Origin: Variovorax flavidus
Lineage (GTDB): Bacteria; Pseudomonadota; Gammaproteobacteria; Burkholderiales; Burkholderiaceae_C
Direction: 5' to 3'
DNA: 64,000 nucleotides
Assembly: GCF_030317145.1 (NCBI RefSeq)
Contig: NZ_JASZYE010000011.1
Coordinates: forward strand, 54,211 to 118,210
Part shown: in pieces, positions 58,303-64,000 of the stretch
Position numbering within the stretch: position 1 is the stretch's first letter
Layout of the letters: each line of letters starts with the position of its first letter
Position numbers and translations under genes: made by a program
The notes under the pieces: generated by a model
Database searches by the model: none
What the model saw: the letters and a program-made list of their open reading frames with translations, nothing else
Told to the model about the DNA's origin: nothing

Positions 58303-58315
58303 TCCCGGAGCTTCC

Positions 58316-58660
58316 ATGGCCTATGCCGCCTACCGTGAACACCCCGGCGTGACCCGCACGCGCAGCACGATGCTGTGGCACGTGCTCGACGTCATCGTCA
58401 CCTGCGCCGATGCGCAGCGCGTGCGCGTCGCGATCGCGCGCTGCCCGGACGCTGGCGTGGTGCGCTGCGAGCCGCTGCTGTGCAATCGGGGCTCGCAGGA
58501 GAGCGCCGCTCCGCGCGTGCGACTCATGGTCCGGCTTCCCCTCACCGGCTACGCGCAGGTGCTCCATTGCCTGGTCGAGGCCGTGCCAAGCGGCGAGGTC
58601 GGGCGGCTGGTCAGTTGGAGGGACCATCTCACGCGCTGCGGATTGCGACACAGCCGATGA
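58316..58660 (+). CDS. uncharacterised 114-residue protein in the kdp operon
   Basis: Soluble, no signal peptide, between kdpC (13 bases upstream) and kdpD (24 downstream) on the same strand, with a CGGAG Shine-Dalgarno, so it belongs to the operon. Visible pattern: strand MLWHVLDVIVTC, helix ADAQRVRVAIARCP, strands VVRCEPLLCN and RVRLMVRLPL, helix YAQVLHCLVEAVP, strand VGRLVSW. This beta-alpha-beta-beta-alpha-beta order is like an ACT/ferredoxin-type sensory fold (as in MgtC C-terminal domains). Four or more cysteines. Not a known Kdp subunit; a small regulator of Kdp or KdpD is a reasonable guess. Confidence 0.8.
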   Translation: MAYAAYREHPGVTRTRSTMLWHVLDVIVTCADAQRVRVAIARCPDAGVVRCEPLLCNRGSQESAAPRVRLMVRLPLTGYAQVLHCLVEAVPSGEVGRLVSWRDHLTRCGLRHSR

Positions 58661-58684
58661 GATAACCTGCGTCGCCTTGCCCTC

Positions 58685-61438
58685 ATGAACGACGACGCCC
58701 GCCCCGACCCCGACGCGCTGCTGGCGCAACTGCGCGCGGAGGAACAACGCTCGCAGCGCGGCAAGCTGCGCATCTATTTCGGTGCCAGCGCCGGCGTCGG
58801 CAAGACCTGGGCGATGCTGAGCGCGGCGCAGCGCGAGCATGCCGCCGGGCGCGACGTGCTGATCGGCGTGGTCGAGACGCACGGCCGCAGCGAGACCGCG
58901 GCATTGCTCACGGGCCTCGACACGCTGCCCCTGCGCGAGGTGGCCTACCGCGGCCACCAGCTCGCCGAATTCGATCTCGATGCCGCCCTCGCGCGCAAGC
59001 CGGCCGTGCTGCTCGTCGACGAACTGGCGCATTCGAATGCACCCGGATCACGCCACGCCAAGCGCTGGCAGGACGTGCAGGAACTGCTGGCGGCGGGCAT
59101 CGAAGTCTGGTCGGCGCTCAACGTCCAGCACCTGGAAAGCCTCAACGGCACGGTCGGCGCGATCACCGGCGTGCGCGTGCACGAGACGGTGCCCGACACC
59201 GTGCTCGACGAGGCAGATGAAGTGGTGCTGGTCGACGTCACGCCCGACGAACTCACGGCGCGGCTCGCGGCCGGAAAGGTCTATCTGCCGCAGCAGGCCG
59301 AGCGGGCGGCGCAGAACTTCTTCCGCAAGGGCAACCTCATCGCGTTGCGCGAGATCGCGCTGCGCCGCACCGCCGAGCACGTGGAAGACGACGTGCGCGG
59401 CTGGCGCGTGGAGCAGTCGGGGCCGCAGGGCGATGGCGGTCCGCCGGCGTGGAACACCTCGGGTGCGATCCTGGCCTGCGTCGGCCCGCACGAAGGCGCA
59501 GGGCAGACCGTGCGCACGGCGGCCCGGCTGGCGGGGCAGCTCAACGTGCGCTGGCACGCGGCTTATGTGGAGACGCCGCGGCTCCAGCGCCTGGACGCGG
59601 CGCAGCGCGACCGCATCCTCGCCGTGCTCCAGCTGGCCGAGGAACTCGGCGCTGAGACGGCGGTGCTCACGGGAACCGACATCGCGCAGGAACTCGCCGC
59701 CCAGGCCCGGCGCCTCAACTGCGCGACGCTGGTCGTGGGGCGTGCCGAGCTGGCGCAAGGCTGGGCGCGCTGGTGGCCTTCGCCTCCGCTGGCGAGCGAC
59801 CTGGCACGCCACGCGCCGGACGTGGACATCGTCGAGGTCGCGCGGGCCGACAGTTCCCGTCGCCTCGCGCCTGGCCGCCCGGGCGGGCGGCGGGGCGATC
59901 CGGCGGTCGAAGACGCCGACCGCCCGCGTGCGCGCTGGCACGGCTATGCATGGGCCGCGGCCAGCAGCGTCGCGATCACGCTGCTGGCGACGCCGCTGGT
60001 CGGCGTGCTGGAACTGGCCAATATCGTCATGCTGTTCCTGCTCGGGGTGGTGGGCGTGGCGATGCGCTTCGGACGCGGCCCGGCTGCCTTCGCCGCGATG
60101 CTCAACGTGGCCGCCTTCGACTATTTCTTCGTCTCGCCGCGGCTGTCGTTCGCGGTCAGCGACGTGCAGTACCTCGTGACCTTCGGCGTGATGCTCGGCG
60201 TCGGCCTGCTGGTCGGCCAGTTGACGGCGGGGTTGCGCTTCGCGGCTGGCGTGTCGGCGAGCCGCGAGCGCAGGGCGCAGTCGCTGTTCGAACTGACGCG
60301 GGAACTGTCCGCGGCGCTCGAAAGCGCCCAGGTCGTCGCGCTCGGCGCGGCCGCGGTGCAAGGGCATTTCGGCGGCCGGGCGGTGGTGCTGGTGACGGAT
60401 GCCAACGACCGGCTCGCGATCCCAGCCGAGCCGCCGCCGGGTTTCGACGCCAGCGTGGCCGACTGGACTTTCCGCCAGGGCCAGCCGGCCGGCCTCGCGA
60501 CGGCCACGCTCGCGGCGCAGCCCTGGCACTACACGCCCCTCAAGGCGCCGATGCGGGTGCGTGGCGTGCTCGCACTCGAACCCGCGCACCCGCGCTGGCT
60601 GCTGATCCCTGAACAGGCCCAGCAACTGGACACGCTGGCCCGGCAGATCGCCATCGCGCTGGAGCGCGTGCACTACGTGGAAGTGGCGCAGCAAGCCGTG
60701 GTCGAGATGGAGTCGGAACGGCTGCGCAACGCGCTGCTCGGCGCCATCTCGCACGACGTGCGGACGCCGCTGACGGCGCTGATCGCGCTCGCCGAATCGC
60801 TGCAGACGCTGCCCGATGGCACCCGCGACCAGCGCGACGCGGCGCGCGCGATCGTCGCGCAGGCGCACCAGCTTCATGCGCTGGTGAGCAACCTGCTGGA
60901 CATGGCGCGTCTGGAAAGCGGCATCGCCGGCGGCACGGTCAACCTGCGGCGCGACTGGCAGTCGGTCGAGGAAGTGGTGGGCTCCGCCATTCGCGCCGCA
61001 CGACCGGCGCTGGGCGAGATGGCGGTGCAGACCGCGCTGCCGTCGGAGCTCCCGCTGGTCGAGTTCGATGCGGTGCTGATCGAGCGCGTGCTGGTCAATC
61101 TGCTGGAGAACGCCGGCAAGTACGGCGCGCCGCCCATCGTCGTCGGCGCGCACGCCACCGACCGCGCGCTGGTGCTGAGCGTGCGCGACCACGGCCCGGG
61201 CCTGCCGCCATCGCTCCGTGGCCGCGAGCAGACGCTGTTCGACAAGTTCACGCGCGGCCAGGCCGAGTCGGCCACGCCCGGCGTCGGTCTGGGGCTGGCG
61301 ATCTGCAAGGCGGTGGTCAGCGCGCACGGCGGCGAGATCACGGCCGCGAACGCGGCCGGCGGCGGGGCAGAATTCACGGTCACCCTGCCTCGCCGTGCAC
61401 CGCCGGAATCGGCGGAGTCGAGCGACATTCCTGCCTGA
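58685..61438 (+). CDS. kdpD: osmosensitive potassium sensor histidine kinase KdpD
   Basis: 917 residues. N-terminal KdpD domain with Walker-like FGASAGVGKTWAMLSAA and LLVDELAHSNAPGSRHAKRW, a universal-stress-like domain (ILACVGPHEGAGQTVRTAAR), four hydrophobic helices around ~420-510, a GAF domain, HisKA with phosphorylated His in ISHDVRTPLTALIALAES, and HATPase (NLLENAGKYGAPPIV, DHGPGLPP, GVGLGLAICKAVV). Senses potassium and phosphorylates KdpE. Normal domain set. Confidence 0.96.
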   Translation: MNDDARPDPDALLAQLRAEEQRSQRGKLRIYFGASAGVGKTWAMLSAAQREHAAGRDVLIGVVETHGRSETAALLTGLDTLPLREVAYRGHQLAEFDLDAALARKPAVLLVDELAHSNAPGSRHAKRWQDVQELLAAGIEVWSALNVQHLESLNGTVGAITGVRVHETVPDTVLDEADEVVLVDVTPDELTARLAAGKVYLPQQAERAAQNFFRKGNLIALREIALRRTAEHVEDDVRGWRVEQSGPQGDGGPPAWNTSGAILACVGPHEGAGQTVRTAARLAGQLNVRWHAAYVETPRLQRLDAAQRDRILAVLQLAEELGAETAVLTGTDIAQELAAQARRLNCATLVVGRAELAQGWARWWPSPPLASDLARHAPDVDIVEVARADSSRRLAPGRPGGRRGDPAVEDADRPRARWHGYAWAAASSVAITLLATPLVGVLELANIVMLFLLGVVGVAMRFGRGPAAFAAMLNVAAFDYFFVSPRLSFAVSDVQYLVTFGVMLGVGLLVGQLTAGLRFAAGVSASRERRAQSLFELTRELSAALESAQVVALGAAAVQGHFGGRAVVLVTDANDRLAIPAEPPPGFDASVADWTFRQGQPAGLATATLAAQPWHYTPLKAPMRVRGVLALEPAHPRWLLIPEQAQQLDTLARQIAIALERVHYVEVAQQAVVEMESERLRNALLGAISHDVRTPLTALIALAESLQTLPDGTRDQRDAARAIVAQAHQLHALVSNLLDMARLESGIAGGTVNLRRDWQSVEEVVGSAIRAARPALGEMAVQTALPSELPLVEFDAVLIERVLVNLLENAGKYGAPPIVVGAHATDRALVLSVRDHGPGLPPSLRGREQTLFDKFTRGQAESATPGVGLGLAICKAVVSAHGGEITAANAAGGGAEFTVTLPRRAPPESAESSDIPA

Positions 61439-61448
61439 GAACCGAGCC

Positions 61449-62141
61449 ATGCCCAGCCCCACCGCCATCGTGATCGAAGACGAGCCGCAGATCCGCCGCT
61501 TCGTGCGCGGCGCGCTGGAGGCCGAAGGCTGGCAAGTGCACGAGGCCGGCACCCTGCGCGACGGCCTGGCAGCGGCCGGCACGCGGCAGCCCGACCTGCT
61601 GGTGCTCGACCTCGGGCTGCCGGATGGCGACGGCGTTTCGCTGATTCGCGACGTGCGCGGCTGGTCGGCCGTGCCGATCATCGTGCTCTCGGCGCGCACC
61701 GACGAGGGCGACAAGATCGCCGCCCTGGATGCCGGTGCCGACGACTACCTGACCAAGCCTTTCGGCACGGGCGAACTGCTGGCCCGGGTGCGCGCCAACC
61801 TGCGCCGGCCGCGCACGGCCAACGGCGGCGAAGAGCCCGAGCCGGTGTTCCGCTTCGGCGAGGTCGAGGTCGACCGCATGGCGCGCGTGGTGCGGCGCGC
61901 GGGCGCCGAGGTGCATCTCACGCCGACCGAATACCGCCTGCTGTCGGTGCTGATCGCCAATGCCGGGCGGGTCATCACCCAGCGCCAGCTGCTGCGCGAG
62001 GTGTGGGGCCCGACGCACGGCGAGCAGAGCCACTACCTGCGCATCTACATGGGCCACCTGCGCCAGAAGCTCGAAGCCGATCCCGCGCAGCCGCGGCACC
62101 TGCTCACCGAGACGGCGGTGGGGTACCGGCTGGTGGCGTGA
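61449..62141 (+). CDS. kdpE: response regulator KdpE
   Basis: 230 residues from ATG 61449 (MPSPTAIVIEDEPQIRRFVR). Receiver domain with phosphoacceptor Asp in LLVLDLGLPDGDG, conserved Lys in LTKPFGTGELLARV, and an OmpR-type winged helix (LTPTEYRLLSVLIANAGRVI, YLRIYMGHLRQKLE). Activates the kdp promoter; its probable site is 53408-53424. The last 38 bases overlap the 3' end of the convergent EamA gene. Confidence 0.95.
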   Translation: MPSPTAIVIEDEPQIRRFVRGALEAEGWQVHEAGTLRDGLAAAGTRQPDLLVLDLGLPDGDGVSLIRDVRGWSAVPIIVLSARTDEGDKIAALDAGADDYLTKPFGTGELLARVRANLRRPRTANGGEEPEPVFRFGEVEVDRMARVVRRAGAEVHLTPTEYRLLSVLIANAGRVITQRQLLREVWGPTHGEQSHYLRIYMGHLRQKLEADPAQPRHLLTETAVGYRLVA

Positions 62142-62994
62142 GCGCGTCCTGGCGGGATGGCCGCCCACGGGCGAGGAGCACGACGGCGACGCCGCCGAGC
62201 ACCGCGATCGATGCGATGACCAGGCGCAGGCTGACGGATTCATCGAGCACGAGCACGCCGCCGAAGGCCGCGATCACCGGCACGCTGAGCTGAACGGTCG
62301 CGGCGCTGGTCACCTTCAGTTCGCGCAGCGCGGCGTACCAGATCACGTAGCCGATGCCGGAACTCAGGATGCCCGAGGCCAGCCCGAAGCCGATGCCGGC
62401 GAGGTCCCATTTCATGGAAGGCAGCATCGCCGCACTGACGGCCAGCGCCAGCGGTGCGGCGCGCACGAAGTTGCCGGCCGTCGCGCGGGTGGGATCGCCG
62501 GCGCCCCTGGCGCGCAGCGAGTAGACGGCCCACGCCGCGCCGGACGCAGCCATCAGCAGGGCGCCCTGCAGGGGCGGCGCCGACAGGCCGGGCAGCAGGA
62601 GGAAGACCAGCCCGCCGACAGCCAGCGCGAAGCCGGCAATCTGCCAGCGCGCCAACCGTTCTCCGCGATAGAGGCCCCAGCCGATCATGCTGATCTGCAC
62701 TGCGGCGAAGAGCAGCAGCGCGCCGGTGCCGGCCGGCAGGCTGAGGTAGGCGAAGGAGAAGGCTTCGGCGTACACGAACAGGGCCACGGCCGAGATCCAG
62801 CCGCCCGCCAGGCTTTTCGTGCCCGGCCCGCTGCGCTGCGCCGCAATGAGCCACAGCACGAGGGCGCCCGAGAGCAGTCGCACGGAGGTGAAGGTGGCCG
62901 CGTCGATGCCGGTGTGCAGCAGCGCCAGCCGGCACAGAAGCGAATTGCCGGCAAAGGCCAGCATGGCGAGCGCAGTGAGGACAACGAGTTTCAT
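62104..62994 (-). CDS. EamA/DMT-family transporter
   Basis: 296 residues from ATG 62994 (MKLVVLTALAMLAFAGNSLL). About ten hydrophobic helices in two EamA repeats: SVRLLSGALVLWLIAAQ, LSLPAGTGALLLFAAVQISM, LLMAASGAAWAVYSLRARGA, GILSSGIGYVIWYAALRELK and VPVIAAFGGVLVLDESVSLR. Drug/metabolite exporter type; substrate unknown. The frame extends to 63306 but that part opposes the pseudouridine synthase gene. Overlaps kdpE by 38 bases tail to tail. Confidence 0.93.
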   Translation of the reverse strand: MKLVVLTALAMLAFAGNSLLCRLALLHTGIDAATFTSVRLLSGALVLWLIAAQRSGPGTKSLAGGWISAVALFVYAEAFSFAYLSLPAGTGALLLFAAVQISMIGWGLYRGERLARWQIAGFALAVGGLVFLLLPGLSAPPLQGALLMAASGAAWAVYSLRARGAGDPTRATAGNFVRAAPLALAVSAAMLPSMKWDLAGIGFGLASGILSSGIGYVIWYAALRELKVTSAATVQLSVPVIAAFGGVLVLDESVSLRLVIASIAVLGGVAVVLLARGRPSRQDALTPPAGTPPPSR

Positions 62995-63085
62995 CGGCGG
63001 GCATGGGAGTCGCGGGACGATTGGAACACTGCCGCCCCCGTGAATCGCGGAGAATCGTTCGCCACCCGAATCCCTCTGCGACCCC

Positions 63086-63856
63086 ATGCCTGAAACGCCC
63101 GCCGCCCCATCCCGCCTCAACAAACGCATGGCCGAACTGGGCCTGTGCTCGCGCCGCGAAGCGGACGACTGGATCGCGCAGGGCTGGGTCAAGGTCAACG
63201 GCCAGGTGGCCGAGATGGGCGTGAAGGTGACGCCGGCCGATCGCATCGAGGTCGACAAGAAGGCGCAGACCCAGCAGCAGCAACAGGTGACGATCCTGTT
63301 GCACAAGCCGATGGGCTATGTGAGCGGGCAGGCCGAGGATGGCCACGAGCCGGCGGTGGTGCTGATCAACCCGCGCACGCACTGGCGCGAGGACCCCAGC
63401 CGCAATCGCTTTTCGCCGCCGCAGTTGCGGGGTCTCGCGCCGGCCGGCCGTCTGGACATCGATTCGGTGGGGCTGCTGGTGTTCACGCAGGACGGGCGTG
63501 TCGCGCGTCAGTTGATCGGCGAGGACTCGAACATCGAGAAGGAATACCTGGTGCGCGTGTCGTATGGGCCTGTCGCGCAGAACTCGCAAGCCGCTTTTCC
63601 CCGCGAAGAGCTTGCCAAGTTGCGGCACGGGTTGAGTCTGGACGGCCAGCCGCTGAAGCCTGCGCGGGTCGAGTGGCAGAACCCGGAGCAGTTGCGCTTT
63701 GTGCTCACCGAGGGCAAGAAGCGGCAGATCCGGCGGATGTGCGAGCTGGTGGGGCTCAAGGTCGTGGGGTTGAAGCGCATTCGGGTCGGGAATGTGGTGT
63801 TGGGGAATTTGCCTGTGGGGCAGTGGCGCTATTTGGGGGCGCACGAGCGGTTCTAG
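63086..63856 (+). CDS. rRNA pseudouridine synthase, RsuA/RluBEF family
   Basis: 256 residues from ATG 63086. N-terminal S4 RNA-binding domain (LNKRMAELGLCSRREADDWI, residues ~11-30, then VKVNGQVAEMGVKVTP) and pseudouridine synthase domain with the catalytic-Asp motif PAGRLDIDSVGLLVFTQDG and KKRQIRRMCELVGLKVVGLK. Isomerises uridine in rRNA. The RluF/RluB-like layout is clear; the modified position is not. Divergent from the EamA gene. Confidence 0.92.
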   Translation: MPETPAAPSRLNKRMAELGLCSRREADDWIAQGWVKVNGQVAEMGVKVTPADRIEVDKKAQTQQQQQVTILLHKPMGYVSGQAEDGHEPAVVLINPRTHWREDPSRNRFSPPQLRGLAPAGRLDIDSVGLLVFTQDGRVARQLIGEDSNIEKEYLVRVSYGPVAQNSQAAFPREELAKLRHGLSLDGQPLKPARVEWQNPEQLRFVLTEGKKRQIRRMCELVGLKVVGLKRIRVGNVVLGNLPVGQWRYLGAHERF

Positions 63857-64000
63857 TTGGCTTGTGCGGGCGGGCTGGGCGGGGCTGACGTCGTCGGGCG
63901 GTGTGCCCTGTGCCGGCCGACGTCACCGGCCGCTTCGCGGCTGCCCTGCGCTGCTCGCGGTACGCGGGGTCCGCGCAAACTCGCTTCGCTCAAACACGCG
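63857..64000. other. GC-rich intergenic tail with hairpins
   Basis: No gene is seen up to the window end. TGACGTCG (63886-63893) and CGACGTCA (63918-63925) form a perfect 8-bp inverted repeat with a 24-base interior that itself contains GGC/GCC pairs. CCGC-TTC-GCGG follows at ~63929-63939. It may be the transcript end of the pseudouridine synthase gene or a second type of intergenic repeat. Confidence 0.35.

Overview
The window is chromosomal DNA of a high-GC betaproteobacterium of the Comamonadaceae type, most likely Variovorax or a close relative. I infer this from the gene content and protein style: the spc/alpha ribosomal order, several Bug-family (TctC-like) periplasmic receptors without membrane partners, an aerobic aryl-CoA operon, and liv- and xyl-type ABC importers. 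No phage, insertion sequence, transposase or CRISPR array is visible.

Layout. 1-1978 (minus): proC, cut by the window edge, and a phytase-like lipoprotein. 2022-11190 (plus): rplN-rplX-rplE-rpsN-rpsH-rplF-rplR-rpsE-rpmD-rplO-secY-infA-rpmJ-rpsM-rpsK-rpsD-rpoA-rplQ, then an initiator tRNA-fMet and a strong terminator. 11479-18376 (minus): a tightly overlapping operon resembling the aerobic 2-aminobenzoyl-CoA (abm) pathway: fused monooxygenase/reductase, MarR regulator, enoyl-CoA hydratase, acyl-CoA dehydrogenase, aryl-CoA ligase, RidA. 18484-20086: cfa and a DUF1840 protein. 20213-23807 (minus): a stand-alone 2-oxoacid dehydrogenase E1 alpha/beta pair, a MarR regulator and a Bug receptor. 23993-28349: a xylose-type ABC importer with its ROK regulator. 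28354-31838: a GAF/Fis regulator divergent from a PQQ- and haem-dependent alcohol dehydrogenase. 32076-38595: Bug receptor, succinate-semialdehyde dehydrogenase, sirtuin, acetamidase/formamidase, SDR, CBS protein, unknown protein. 38698-48497 (minus): amidohydrolase, PaaK-like ligase, complete Liv importer and a fatty-acyl/aryl-CoA synthetase, divergent from a Crp/Fnr regulator. 49327-53245: degenerate SRAP protein, SDR, B3-type metallo-beta-lactamase-like lipoprotein, Bug receptor, small unknown. 53504-62141: a kdp potassium operon (tiny membrane ORF, kdpF, kdpA, kdpB, kdpC, an unknown 114-residue protein, kdpD, kdpE). 62104-63856: EamA exporter and an RsuA-family pseudouridine synthase.

The most striking non-genic signal is a family of ten copies of a ~90-bp intergenic repeat. 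Each copy can fold into three consecutive hairpins, and the copies show compensatory base changes in the stems. Nine of ten lie in the sense direction and start 0-7 nt after a stop codon, several of them inside operons (xylF|xylH, livH|livM, the liv receptor gene|livF, kdpA|kdpB). I infer an RNA-level role, for example a 3'-end stabiliser or differential-expression element. Good candidate operators, each a clean inverted or direct repeat, sit before the abm-like operon, the xyl operon, the PQQ dehydrogenase, the liv cluster and the kdp operon. All intergenic stretches are shorter than about 300 bases.
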